The notes under the pieces are model-generated. The model made no database searches, was not told the origin of the DNA, and was given only the letters and a program-made list of their open reading frames with translations. From positions 4,365,001 through 4,429,000 of the forward strand of contig BSYQ01000006.1 in assembly GCA_030272585.1 (NCBI GenBank): 64,000 nucleotides of DNA, read 5' to 3'. A program made the position numbers and the translations under genes. Position 1 is the stretch's first letter; every line of letters begins with the position of its first letter. This document shows, piece by piece, positions 50,798 to 60,499 of this stretch. Source of the stretch: Bryopsis sp. KO-2023 (Eukaryota; Chlorophyta; Ulvophyceae; Bryopsidales; Bryopsidaceae).

Positions 50798-52701
50798 CAG
50801 AAGATCCTCCAGAAGCGGGACGCATGGGTGAAATTTACCACCCTCACCTTATCGACGTCGACCTACCCCAGTTCTCTCGACGTTCAAGAAATAAAGAGTG
50901 AGAATCGTTAATTGGGATTAAACGCCAATCGATTTTTGTTGATTTAATGGTAAAAGGTGCTTGCCACTAATTCGGTTGGGTAGCTGCTGTGCAGTTCGTA
51001 ATTTATGTTTGTACAGTTAGGACTCTGGGTTGTGGTATTTGAAGGGACTTTAGGGGTCGTACTGTTTACTGTAAAAATGTGAATTCAACACTGCTTTAAT
51101 ATATCACATTATGATCAATCAATCAATCAATTATTACATGTTGCATGAGGAACAATGTAACATGCTGCATTGATACCTGTGATATATTACCTGAAATATT
51201 GCAGCTGCCAAGCTTTAATATGCTTAATATATCACATTCTCCAAAACACATCTCAAACGCAATCAAAAACATCGATTCTGTTAAATGTTTGAACAAAAAA
51301 AGTCCTCAAGACTCTTCTTTTGCCTTCTTTGTGTATATGCAAATAATGGAATGTAATTCGATGTTTGTTTGTGTGTATATGCAGACAAACAATATTTTTT
51401 TTAATTTAGATATATATATTTTTTTTTTGAACATTTTTTTGCGGATTAAATTTCACTCAATGAGACTGGGCGAGAACACTTTTTGATACCAATGGCAGAA
51501 GATATGCCAGAATCGAGGAATTTCCAGGAAAAAGAAACCAGTATCTAAGTATCAATGTAAAAGAGAAGAAGACTTCTAATCAGGGGGCACAGAAAGAGAA
51601 AAGGTGCCAAGAGTGGGGTGATAAAAAAAAGTCGATAATACCAATCCCTCCGAAAAAAAGAAAACAAAAACAGTGAATGAGTTTGTGTGCATACTTTAGC
51701 AAAAAAAAAAAGGAGTGATCTGAGATCCAAACAAAATAGGCCGCAATCCTAACTTCGAGTTTGGCGGGCGGGTTTTTTTGGGTGTTTTGGCCCGTAATAT
51801 GGGGTTTGGTCTTCCTTTTCTCTGTATTTTTTACTTACGACATCTCGGAGGTGTCCAGTATGTTCTCGTAGGAGTATTCTTCTGAAAGTTTCAAGTTTTT
51901 TCTTCAGTTTTCTATCAGTACGTTTTTGGCGGGGGAATAATCGCTTGGTTCTTTCGCGGTTGAAGGATAAAGAATGATTTGGGGAACGAGCGTCGAATAT
52001 TCTCTGTGTCCTGCGAAATGTGTAAAGAACAAAAAGGCGGTCGCCAGTTATTTTCTTCTTCCAAAGATGATTTTAATTTCCCCCTGATTACCTTTTGAAG
52101 AAAGCTATTTTCCATGCTGTAGTGTTTTGGATACTAAGTGTTGGTATTTTAAAGGGGTTTTGTTATTGCTTCAAAAAAGTGACCTTCAACAGCACTCAGA
52201 AAGGCTCCCCAGGGTTTTACTTGGTTTGTTCTTGGAGAAAAAGAACTCTTTTTGCCCTTTCGAAAGGGCAAAAAGAATCATCTTGAAGGAAAGCGAGAAG
52301 AATATCGAGTGAACTTTGTGAAACATGAAAAATCAAAATGAAAAATCCAGGAGGGCACGAAGTCATGCTCACTTGTGGGAGGGCAAGACCACGCACCAGA
52401 GCTGGCACTACGAAAAAGTAGCGCAATCAACTTTTGCAAGAGCTGGTAGCTCGAGCTGAACGCAGTGGATCGGTCGATCCAAATATGGGTGTCAACACGA
52501 TAGCTTTCGAAAGCTATTGAATTCGTCACTAGAGCCCGTAAGGCTGTAAACCTGCTCACTTACAGTTAGTTGCTCACCGTCCTCCCACTTCCTTGATTTG
52601 TTATTTCCCTTGAATATCCATTAATGGGTTAATAGTATCTTTCAAATACTGACAAGATTTCCCTACAGCTGTTTATTTCGCTTTTTATTTTTGTTTTCAA
52701 G
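50798..52701. other. Spacer with two TTTCGAAA-centred palindromes
   Basis: No gene is supported. Frames at 51.1-51.7 kb are low-complexity. The notable items are perfect palindromes at 52247-52276 and 52500-52517. Confidence 0.5.
52247..52276. other. Perfect 30-bp palindrome
   Basis: TCTTTTTGCCCTTTC (52247-52261) is followed directly, with no spacer, by its exact reverse complement. A second perfect palindrome, ATAGCTTTCGAAAGCTAT, lies at 52500-52517; both are centred on TTTCGAAA. Confidence 0.7.
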
Positions 52702-53008
52702 CGAGAGAGAAAATCCTTCAACGCTATCTCAACTTCGAAAAGAAGGTCATGACTGGAATCTTATTTGGATTTTCTGGTGAGGATTTTCAACAGAGCATGC
52801 CATCTGGCCCCAATTATGCCAATTGTGATTGCACCACATCTTGTTTGTTTTGCTTTTCTTTTCGTTTCCTGGAGGGTTTGATTGTTGGGTCGATCATTGC
52901 TGGGGGGGTTCGATCCAGGTTTCAGGGAAAGAATGCTGGGGAGAACAAGTTAACTTACATTGCTCCAGAGAAGTTTTTTTATTTTGATATGCATACGTTT
53001 CTCTCGAG
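52702..53008 (+). CDS. Unassigned exon-like open frame next to the retrotransposon
   Basis: An AG acceptor (52700-52701) opens a frame of about 102 codons ending at a GTGAGC donor after 53008. It begins REKILQRYLNFEKKVMTGIL and ends FQGKNAGENKLTYIAPEKFF then DMHTFLSR. The first and last thirds look protein-like; the middle (PNYANCDCTTSC, then CFSFRF) less so, and a short internal intron (donor GTGAGG after 52776) is possible. No partner exons are visible. The retrotransposon begins 245 bases downstream, so it may have inserted into an intron of this gene or separated it from its 3' part. I recognise no family. Confidence 0.3.
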
Positions 53009-53252
53009 GTGAGCTCTTTCGAGCAACAGGTCAAGACCGGTGAAAACCTGAGATCAGCTCTGTGGTTTTAATATATTGCACAATATTATCTTTTTATGGA
53101 TTTATGCCTGTTTCAGGCCGTCCTGAGCATCTGTTGTGGTGATTTATGGAAAGTATCGAGCCTCCAAACCAACTTTTGGTCAAGATGATACTGAGCAGTT
53201 CACCTTCTCAATCTTAGAATGGAAAACACTGTTGAGTCTATGGTGGTTGGGC

Positions 53253-53773
53253 TGATACCAGCTGCTGACGTCCAGGGACGTCAGACGTCAAAGGCGTCAT
53301 GCATCTGACGTCTGTGAAGCGTCAGATGCATCCCCGGTAGATGACAGCATTCCCCTGAGGAGATACTACCGAACTACAGCGAGGAAACCACCGCAAGAGC
53401 ACCTGGTCAAGACAGTGGTTCGAGCAACTAAAGTGAGACTCGCGAGGCGAAGGTCTCGGGTTTGAGTCTGAGTGGGAACGTGCTTTGGTCTGGGCCTGTG
53501 TGTGAGTGTGTGAGTGAGTCAGTAGTAGAACTGGCGGCTGTGAGTCAGGGTAGTGGGAGTGTTACGGGTGGTTAGTCACCCTCGGGAAAGTCGAACGGGA
53601 GTTAAAAGGATGGGACGCTTGATGTAACCTTGCTTGTCAGTAATTCTGTGAGTGCAACTGTGGACCCCGTGTGCGACTCGATTCGATTTTGTGTGACCCT
53701 GTGGAACTCAGCCGCCACCCTCTCTCACTCTTTACACGGAAGTGCGTCGGCGTACAGAGCGCCTCGCGTAACA
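53253..53773 (+). repeat. 5' long terminal repeat
   Basis: 521 bp, TGATACC...GTAACA. The first 90 bases are crowded with ACGT-core motifs (GACGTC several times, CGTCA) and include a 12-bp inverted repeat (53299-53310 with 53320-53331). TTAAAAGG near 53600 is a possible TATA-like element. Transcription should start in this LTR and run into gag. Confidence 0.93.
53299..53331. promoter_or_regulatory. 12-bp inverted repeat with ACGT cores in the LTR
   Basis: ATGCATCTGACG and CGTCAGATGCAT are exact reverse complements around a 9-base loop (TCTGTGAAG); a further TGACGT/GACGTC cluster lies just upstream. ACGT-core and TGACG sites are the classic targets of bZIP factors, so an enhancer is a reasonable inference. 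The 3' LTR carries the same block at 60546-60578. Confidence 0.5.
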
Positions 53774-54187
53774 TTTTTGGTTTCGGAGCTCGGACTCGAA
53801 CTCTGGCGGAGAAAGTCAACTCAGGAAGCGTTAGTGCACTAAGCCACTGACGTGCAAGGTATATCGGCGGACGGTTATATGCCTGGTCGCTAGTTATACA
53901 GTGAGGGGACTTTTACTAGTTCTGTCGGAAAAACAAACACACCCGCAAAAAGGTTCGCACGAAAAAGAGGGTGTCCGACAGCAGTTTGTGTGGTACCCAG
54001 AAACAGACGACAGGAAAAAGGTTATCCTGTAACTGTCGTTGTGTGGCGGGGAGGCCACAAAACTGGTAGCTTAGTCGCTGGGAGTTTGTCGTTAAACGTT
54101 TGGACGTAAAGGCAGTGAGGGAAAAGTCAACAGTCTACTGTTGACAGTAACTGTCGGAAAGTCAACTGAAAGTCAGAGGCACACAGT
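53774..54187 (+). other. 5' leader with primer-binding site
   Basis: The primer site is read as TGGTTTCGGAGCTCGGAC from 53778, five bases after the LTR: TGG complements a tRNA CCA end, and the following bases complement an acceptor and T-arm carrying TTCGAGTCC. Complementarity to tRNA-like sequence seems to run on: the opposite strand also has an A-box-like TGGCTTAGTGC at 53836-53846. The tRNA species is not identified. The leader is CpG-rich. Confidence 0.6.
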
Positions 54188-56461
54188 ATGGCGTTAATAC
54201 CAAGTGGATCAGGAAGCCAGATGGTGGCTTTTGAAGACTCCACTATGGACGAGTCTGCTATGCAGGTTGTTCACAACACGCAGAACATTCAGATAAACCG
54301 GACGGAGTCTGGTTCTGAAGGAGGAGGTCAGCTGCAAGCTCAGCTTGCAGTCTGGCGCGAAACAGTAGCAACGGACTTGAAAAGTTCCTTCCAAACTGTT
54401 CATACAGACATGGAAAAAGCCATAGTGGCTGTCGACCAAAAGACGGAGCAAAATATTCAAGGTCTCCGTGAGTTCGTTCATCGAACTCAAGAAAGTCAGC
54501 AAAGGGTCGAAACTGAAGTCAACGACCTCCAGGTCGTTCTGCGACAGAATGTCGAGTCGACGACAGAAAAGCTAGCACAGCTTACAGACCATCTACAGTC
54601 AATGAAGCAGTCATTTGTGACTGATGTGCAAGAGCAACTGAGTACACATTATGCACAGTTGAGAGAAGAAATCCTGGAAACAGGAAAATCTCATGCACAG
54701 AGTATTGCATATCTGAAAGATCAGATGCAACAGGAACAGGGGCTGTTCCAGCAATCTCATCAGACTGAACAGAATAAGCAGATGCAAGACTTGTTTTCCG
54801 AACTGCAGACAATTAAGGGACAAGTGCAGAAGGAAGAGCAAATGCAGAAGGAACAAGGAATGTTCCAGCAAACTTATCAGAAACAAATGCAAGATTTGTA
54901 TTCTGAATTGCAAGCAGTGAAAGGACAAGTCCAAAAAGAGGAACAAACAGCCCTTGTACTAGTGGAAAGAGAAAGAGAAGCTAGACAGAAAGAAGAGCTA
55001 TCTCTTAAGCACACAATGGATAGAATGCTGAAGGAGTATGTACAGGCATCAGTTGTGCCTACACAACCACTGGAAGTCCCAGTGTATATGATGCAAACAG
55101 TCACAGAAGGATTGAGTACAGAGGGACAAGAAGAACAGGAAATTCAACCTACTTCAGCAGCAGAGCTGGTGCTACCACCAGTTACTAATGGAGCACCTGC
55201 AACTGTGGGGTTACTACCACCCACTCTAGCAGTTCCATTACCCCCAGGACCTTCTTCTTTGGGTCTTATAGACCTAACTACAGGACAATCACTTCCAATG
55301 GGATCACCAATCCCCACATTGTCCATGTCACCAGCCACTGTAGTTCCACCAGCTACATTTACAGTGGGCACTACCCCAGCACCATCAGGCATGGGAATCA
55401 GACCACCAAATCCCTTTGAGCAATTAACAAGTCAAAGAGCACCTAGTGGTGGTGCACCTGGAGGAAATCCAGGGGATCCAAATGGATCAAATGGCCCAAA
55501 TGGACAAGACAGGCCAAACATGCCTAGAGCATCTGGATCTGGATTTCCAGGGCCAGGAAATGGTGGAGGTGGTGGTGGAGGTGGTGATGGAGGACCCCCA
55601 GGAGGAGGACCACCTGATAGAGATCCTAGTGGCACATCAGGAGGTTCAGGACAAGGTCCTGAGAGACCTTACAGCAAACAGATTAAGCTCACTCCCCCAG
55701 AGAAATTCACAGGAGATGAAAGGATGTCTGCAACAGAATGGATACTAGGAATGAAGAGATGGTTGCAGAATCAACACATCTTAGAGAGAGACTGGTTATC
55801 CTGTTTTCAGTCACATCTCCAGGGAGATGCACTTAGCTGGTTAAACCTGATGGATATACAGATCATGAATCAGGAAAAAGCAGAGTATGCTAGCTGGCAA
55901 GAGTTCACTCAAGAACTAAGGAATGTTTTTGAGCCAGTCTCCCTAATAGAGACTGCCAGAAAACAGTTAAGAACTCTAAGGCAGACTGGAACTGCCTTAG
56001 GCTACATCAGGCTCTTCAGAAAGCTGATGTTTAGACTCCCCAACCTACCTCAAGAAGAAAGATATGCAGCCTTTGTGGATGGGCTCTCAGATAGAAATAT
56101 GCAAGCACAGGTTATGACCCTGTGTGATGGGGATCTGGATAAGGCCATCCTCACAGTTCAAAGACTCTCTGCAACTATAGGCAGTAGAGGTGGCACTACT
56201 AGCAGCTTTAGAGGCAGAGGTAGAGGGAGGGGAAGATTTGGACAAAGGAATACACAGATGTCAGCAGTGATAGCTGCTGCAACACCACAACTATCTCTTG
56301 CAGCAAACTCAGTTAAAGCTGTGCAACAGAGAGGTCAGATGGGATCTAGACCCTCAAGGGGAGGATCCTTTAAGTGTTTTCTATGTGGAAGCACAGAGCA
56401 TGGGGTGAGACAGTGTCCTAAACTGTCCCAAGCTCAGAAAGCCCTGAAGAAGGGAAACTAA
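54188..56461 (+). CDS. gag: Gag polyprotein of the chromovirus
   Basis: 757 residues from ATG 54188 to TAA 56459-56461. It makes the capsid and nucleocapsid of the virus-like particle. Residues about 40-290 are a long coiled coil with a tandem duplication (FQQSHQTEQNKQMQDL and FQQTYQKQMQDL blocks). Residues 300-490 are Pro/Thr- then Gly-rich and probably disordered, with a GGGGGGGG run. Residues 500-650 form the capsid-type Retrotrans_gag domain: KFTGDERMSATEWILGMKRW, then GDALSWLNLMD and the ELRNVFEP region. RGRGRGRGRFGQ follows, then one CCHC zinc knuckle, CFLCGSTEHGVRQC (CX2CX4HX4C). At 757 residues with a 250-residue coiled coil it is longer than many Ty3 Gags. The frame overlaps pol at its very end through a frameshift signal. 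Confidence 0.93.
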   Translation: MALIPSGSGSQMVAFEDSTMDESAMQVVHNTQNIQINRTESGSEGGGQLQAQLAVWRETVATDLKSSFQTVHTDMEKAIVAVDQKTEQNIQGLREFVHRTQESQQRVETEVNDLQVVLRQNVESTTEKLAQLTDHLQSMKQSFVTDVQEQLSTHYAQLREEILETGKSHAQSIAYLKDQMQQEQGLFQQSHQTEQNKQMQDLFSELQTIKGQVQKEEQMQKEQGMFQQTYQKQMQDLYSELQAVKGQVQKEEQTALVLVEREREARQKEELSLKHTMDRMLKEYVQASVVPTQPLEVPVYMMQTVTEGLSTEGQEEQEIQPTSAAELVLPPVTNGAPATVGLLPPTLAVPLPPGPSSLGLIDLTTGQSLPMGSPIPTLSMSPATVVPPATFTVGTTPAPSGMGIRPPNPFEQLTSQRAPSGGAPGGNPGDPNGSNGPNGQDRPNMPRASGSGFPGPGNGGGGGGGGDGGPPGGGPPDRDPSGTSGGSGQGPERPYSKQIKLTPPEKFTGDERMSATEWILGMKRWLQNQHILERDWLSCFQSHLQGDALSWLNLMDIQIMNQEKAEYASWQEFTQELRNVFEPVSLIETARKQLRTLRQTGTALGYIRLFRKLMFRLPNLPQEERYAAFVDGLSDRNMQAQVMTLCDGDLDKAILTVQRLSATIGSRGGTTSSFRGRGRGRGRFGQRNTQMSAVIAAATPQLSLAANSVKAVQQRGQMGSRPSRGGSFKCFLCGSTEHGVRQCPKLSQAQKALKKGN

Positions 56462-56521
56462 AAGAGGAGGCTAGTGTTGGGTCAGCTAAGCCTCCAGATG
56501 ATATTGAAATTAAAGAACCCA
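56452..56521 (+). promoter_or_regulatory. Programmed -1 ribosomal frameshift signal
   Basis: The heptamer GGGAAAC (56452-56458) lies in the required phase (G GGA AAC) and directly precedes the gag stop TAA. After a 7-base spacer comes a stem of 9 pairs with one bulged A (GGAGGCTAG, 56466-56474, with CTAAGCCTCC, 56486-56495). Loop bases TGGGT (56478-56482) can pair with ACCCA at 56517-56521, so an H-type pseudoknot is possible. A -1 slip enters the pol frame, which is open from 56422 and has no ATG before the protease. XXXYYYZ heptamers of this kind drive -1 shifting in several retroviruses. Confidence 0.85.
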
Positions 56522-59500
56522 CTACAAAAACACCAGCCTCACTAAATGATGGTGTTCAAGAGACACCTGTGGTTGCAGCCCCTATTGCAACAGAACAGGA
56601 AGCAAACACACTGGATGGGGTCACTCCAGGAGTGTTAATTCAAAAGAAAAAGCAGTCTCAAAAGAGAGTGGATAAACAAACAGAGGCCACTGTGAGTTTA
56701 CCCACTAGAGTGGAAGGAAATGTTGAGGGAAAGGAACCAGTTCAGACTGCAGTAGCTCAGGCTACAGCAGCATATAGAGGATATGAACTGGCAGGATTTA
56801 TTGGTGCAAAGAAAGCTACAGCATACATTGATACAGGATCCACTGCTAATTATATTAGCATGGATGCAGTCAAGGAACTGGGACTGCAATACAAACCACA
56901 AGAAACTCCTGTTAAGTTTCTAGATGGTACAGAAAGGAAATCAGTGGGGAGATGTTTTGGCATCCCTTTTGTCTGTGGAAAGATCCAGCTCTCATTTGAT
57001 GCTGATGTCTTCCCAGACAGTAATCACCCAATTCTGCTGGGATTGCCCTGGCTTATACACTACAATCCCAAAGTGGATTTTAAGTCAGGAATAATCACAG
57101 TAAACAAGGGCAGAAAGAGTGTAAAATTACCACTCTCAGTGATGCCTGAATATCATCTCAAGCCCACTGGAGCTACAGAACTTTCCTTTTGTTCTAGTGG
57201 CAGAATCAAAAGACAGATAGAAAAAGGGGAAATCAAACACATCATCATGGTGGTGATTAGGCCAGAGGATGAATCAAAGACTGGAGTAGAAACAATCCCA
57301 GAACAAAGGGAAGGGGATGATCTACAGAAAATCCTGCAGGAGGATATGGATCCCAGGATTAAGGAAGTACTGACTCAGTACAGAAAAGTGTTTGCAAAAG
57401 ATTTGCCTAAAGGTGTACCTCCTACCAGGCTAGGTCATGAATTCAGGATTGATCTGGAGGAGGGTACTGAACCCATGTACAGGCCACTGTATAAACTGTC
57501 TCCTCTTGAGTTAGATGAGGTTAAAAGACAGTTAGATTACCTTTTGGAGATGGATTTCATTGAACCATCACAATCACCATTTGGGGCACCTATTCTGTTT
57601 GTCCCTAAGAAAGATGGAGGGCTCAGAATGTGCTTGGATTACAGATGGCTGAATAAAAAAACAATTAAAAACAGATACCCTCTGCCCTTACCAGAGGAGA
57701 TGATTGACAGGGTGCATGGGGCAAAATACTTCACAAAGATAGACTTGAGATCAGGCTACTGGCAGATGCCTCTAAGGGAAGAGGATAGGCCTAAGACTGC
57801 CTTCAGGAGCAGATTTGGACACTACCAGTTCAAAGTACTCTCCTTTGGACTTACTAATGCTCCAGCACAATACATGAACATGGTTAATGATATCTTCAAG
57901 GATATGCTGGATATCTTTGTGCTGATCTTCATTGATGATCTCTTAATCTATTCTAAGAGCATCTCTGAGCATGTAGAGCATCTAGCAGCAGTCTTAGCCA
58001 GGCTACAGAAGTATAGTCTATTTGCAAAGGCCACTAAAAGTGAAATCTGTGTGAGGGAAACAGATTTCTGTGGATTTTGGTTGAGTGAAAAAGGGATCTC
58101 AGCAATGGATGTGAAGGTTAAGGCAATCAGGGATTGGAAGCCCTTAAAAACAGTTACTGATGTCAGGAGTTTTCTGGGGATGGTATCCTTCTATAGAAGA
58201 TTTATTCCTGATTTTGCAAAAATAGCAGGCCCCCTGCATGACTTAACTAAGAAGGATGTCATGTGGGAGTGGGGATCTGCTCAGGAAATAGCCTTCCAAA
58301 CACTGAAAACTGCATTGATGGGGAAACCAGTGCTGATCCATCCTAATCCAGTAAAGGATTACACTGTGATTAGTGATGCATCTGGGGAAGCAACTGGAGG
58401 AGTTCTCTGTCAGGATCATGGCTCTGGATTACAGCCCATAGCCTTTTGCAGTAGAAGATTATCAAAATCAGAACAAAATTACTCAGTGTATGAAAGGGAA
58501 CTCCTGGGAATAGCCTACTGCTTGATGCAGTGGAGGCACTACTTAGAAGGCTGCCCAGGAGAAGTCACAGTCTTTACAGACCACCAGCCACTAACAAACT
58601 TTATGGATCAAAAGATGATGTCAAGGCCTCAGGCCAGGTGGCTGAGAGCAGGACATTTCCTCAGCATCAAACCAAAAATTCAGTACATCCAAGGGAAACT
58701 GAATTTGGTTGCTGATGCACTATCAAGAAGTCTACCAGCAGAGAATCAAGTGAATGTAGTGAGCTCCTTACAACCTAGTGTGGAGGAGATTACACTCTGG
58801 GAGCAAGCAACACTGGCAGATGTTGAAATCAAAGACATCTACAATCAAATACTGGATGGGGAAAAAATTCCAGGATATGGAATCAATGAATCAGGGTTGT
58901 TGATTTATCAAACTCAGGATGGACTTATGAAATTATGGGTTCCTCAGGAACTGAGAATGAAAGTCCTTACTGAAGGACATGATAATCAGATCTCTGGACA
59001 TCTGGGGATAGAGAGAACTCTGGAGCTGATGTCCAGGAAATACTACTGGAATGATATGAAAAAGGATGTCCAGGAATATGTTAGGACATGTGAGGTTTGC
59101 CAGCAAATGAAACCTGAGTTGAGGGCTCAGAAGGGATTGCTGCAACCTATTCCAGTAGCTGATAAGAAATGGAGTCAGATCACTACTGATTTAGTGACTG
59201 ATTTACCCCCTGTTGATGGATTTGATTCCATTGCAGTATTTGTTGATAGATTGACTAAGATGGTGAAGTTCATACCCTGCAGCAAAACAATAGATGCACC
59301 AGGGTATGCAAGAATATTCTTTGATCACATCTTTAGGAATCATGGGATTCCCAGTGTGATAATCAGTGATAGGGACACTAGATTTACAAGCAAATTTTGG
59401 CAGGAGTTAATGAAGTGTGTGGGCACTAAAGTGAGGATGTCCACAGCCTTCCATCCTCAAACTGATGGACAGAGTGAAGTCAGTATCAGAACCTTAGAGA

Positions 59501-60243
59501 ATTTCCTCAGACCCTATGTTGAGGATCATCCAGAGACATGGATGCAAGGCTTGGGGATGGCTGAATTTGCAGCCAACAATGCTGTACACACTGCTACAGG
59601 GTACAGTCCCTTTTACTTGATGTATGGAGTGCATCCCCAGTTACCAGGGGATTTACTGGCTGGAAAAGTTCAAGCAGAAGCACAATCAGTTCAAGAGATG
59701 ATATCAAATATGCAAAGCATCATCAATGATGCTAAAGACAGATATAAAACAGCCCAAGAGAAGATGAGGCAGCAAGCAAATAAGAAAAGGAGGGATATAC
59801 AGTTTCAAGTGGGAGAAAAGGTATTACTCTCCACAAAGACATTGAATTTAGCAGTCTTGAAACACATCCCAGCAAAAATCAGAAGAAGATATATAGGGCC
59901 TTTTGTTATTGCTGCTGCAGTGGGATCTGTGGCATATAGATTGGTGTTACCAGATGGATGGAAATTACATCCTGTATTTCATGTATCAAAGTTAAGAAAA
60001 CTTCAAGAAAGTGCTAAGTTTCCTAGGGAGGTAATGGCACCTCCAGCAGAATTAGATTCTGAGGGAGAAGAGGAATTTGAAGTTGAGGCTGTAGTAAGAC
60101 ATAAATTTTCAGGAAGGAAAAGAAGATTTTTAGTAGTCTGGAAGGGGTATCCACTTAGTGAAGCAACATGGGAACCCCAAGACAATTTATTGAATGCATC
60201 AGAGATCCTGGCTGATTATAAGAGGAGAGCTGGGATCAGGTAG
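56455..60243 (+). CDS. pol: Pol polyprotein: protease, RT, RNase H, integrase, chromodomain
   Basis: It is open in the -1 frame from 56422 and expressed through the frameshift at 56452-56458; the stop is at 60241-60243. Landmarks in order: protease YIDTGSTANYIS and ILLGLPWL; reverse transcriptase from PFGAPILFVPKKDGGLRMCL, FTKIDLRSGYWQ and FGLTNAPAQY to the catalytic FIDDLLIYS; RNase H ISDASGEATGGVL, YERELLGIAY and VFTDHQPL; integrase HHCC (GHLGIERTLELMSRKYYW, TCEVCQQ), then D/D/E in TTDLVTDLPP, ISDRDTRFTSKFW and HPQTDGQSE. At the C-terminus is a chromodomain, EAVVRHKFSGRKRRFLVVWK then GYPLSEATWEPQDNL, which in such elements steers integration to marked chromatin. No stop or frameshift breaks the frame. 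Arginine is encoded only by AGA/AGG, because CpG is absent. Confidence 0.95.
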   Translation, partial: KLKEEASVGSAKPPDDIEIKEPTTKTPASLNDGVQETPVVAAPIATEQEANTLDGVTPGVLIQKKKQSQKRVDKQTEATVSLPTRVEGNVEGKEPVQTAVAQATAAYRGYELAGFIGAKKATAYIDTGSTANYISMDAVKELGLQYKPQETPVKFLDGTERKSVGRCFGIPFVCGKIQLSFDADVFPDSNHPILLGLPWLIHYNPKVDFKSGIITVNKGRKSVKLPLSVMPEYHLKPTGATELSFCSSGRIKRQIEKGEIKHIIMVVIRPEDESKTGVETIPEQREGDDLQKILQEDMDPRIKEVLTQYRKVFAKDLPKGVPPTRLGHEFRIDLEEGTEPMYRPLYKLSPLELDEVKRQLDYLLEMDFIEPSQSPFGAPILFVPKKDGGLRMCLDYRWLNKKTIKNRYPLPLPEEMIDRVHGAKYFTKIDLRSGYWQMPLREEDRPKTAFRSRFGHYQFKVLSFGLTNAPAQYMNMVNDIFKDMLDIFVLIFIDDLLIYSKSISEHVEHLAAVLARLQKYSLFAKATKSEICVRETDFCGFWLSEKGISAMDVKVKAIRDWKPLKTVTDVRSFLGMVSFYRRFIPDFAKIAGPLHDLTKKDVMWEWGSAQEIAFQTLKTALMGKPVLIHPNPVKDYTVISDASGEATGGVLCQDHGSGLQPIAFCSRRLSKSEQNYSVYERELLGIAYCLMQWRHYLEGCPGEVTVFTDHQPLTNFMDQKMMSRPQARWLRAGHFLSIKPKIQYIQGKLNLVADALSRSLPAENQVNVVSSLQPSVEEITLWEQATLADVEIKDIYNQILDGEKIPGYGINESGLLIYQTQDGLMKLWVPQELRMKVLTEGHDNQISGHLGIERTLELMSRKYYWNDMKKDVQEYVRTCEVCQQMKPELRAQKGLLQPIPVADKKWSQITTDLVTDLPPVDGFDSIAVFVDRLTKMVKFIPCSKTIDAPGYARIFFDHIFRNHGIPSVIISDRDTRFTSKFWQELMKCVGTKVRMSTAFHPQTDGQSEVSIRTLENFLRPYVEDHPETWMQGLGMAEFAANNAVHTATGYSPFYLMYGVHPQLPGDLLAGKVQAEAQSVQEMISNMQSIINDAKDRYKTAQEKMRQQANKKRRDIQFQVGEKVLLSTKTLNLAVLKHIPAKIRRRYIGPFVIAAAVGSVAYRLVLPDGWKLHPVFHVSKLRKLQESAKFPREVMAPPAELDSEGEEEFEVEAVVRHKFSGRKRRFLVVWKGYPLSEATWEPQDNLLNASEILADYKRRAGIR

Positions 60244-60499
60244 AAGTTAGATGCACTTTTTATTCTGTGGCTGATGGATCAGGAATCCCAGAGGCTAGGG
60301 GATGGGTTGCATAAGGGCAGTGAAGTGTTTTCTGAACTTCTGTGGGTTAAGGATTTTATGGGGATCTAATTATCCCATCAGAAGTGCAGCAAGCTTGGGA
60401 TTTGCAGCACCCTAGTTCAGAGTTACTTTTACAGAATCAAAAGGATGCATGTGATGGATACTTGGTGAGGGCACCAACTGCCCCCAGGGGGGAGGCAAT
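60244..60499 (+). other. 3' untranslated segment and polypurine tract
   Basis: AGGGGGGAGG (60486-60495) lies four bases before the 3' LTR and is the expected primer for plus-strand DNA synthesis. The rest is non-coding and still CpG-free. Confidence 0.8.

Noticed and set aside
53630-53842. Frame of 70 codons across the 5' LTR edge (and its twin at 60877)
   Set aside because: It runs through LTR and primer site and ends at unrelated places in the two LTRs, so it is not a gene.
58530-58715. Small frames inside pol on either strand
   Set aside because: They are shadows of the integrase/RNase H coding sequence.
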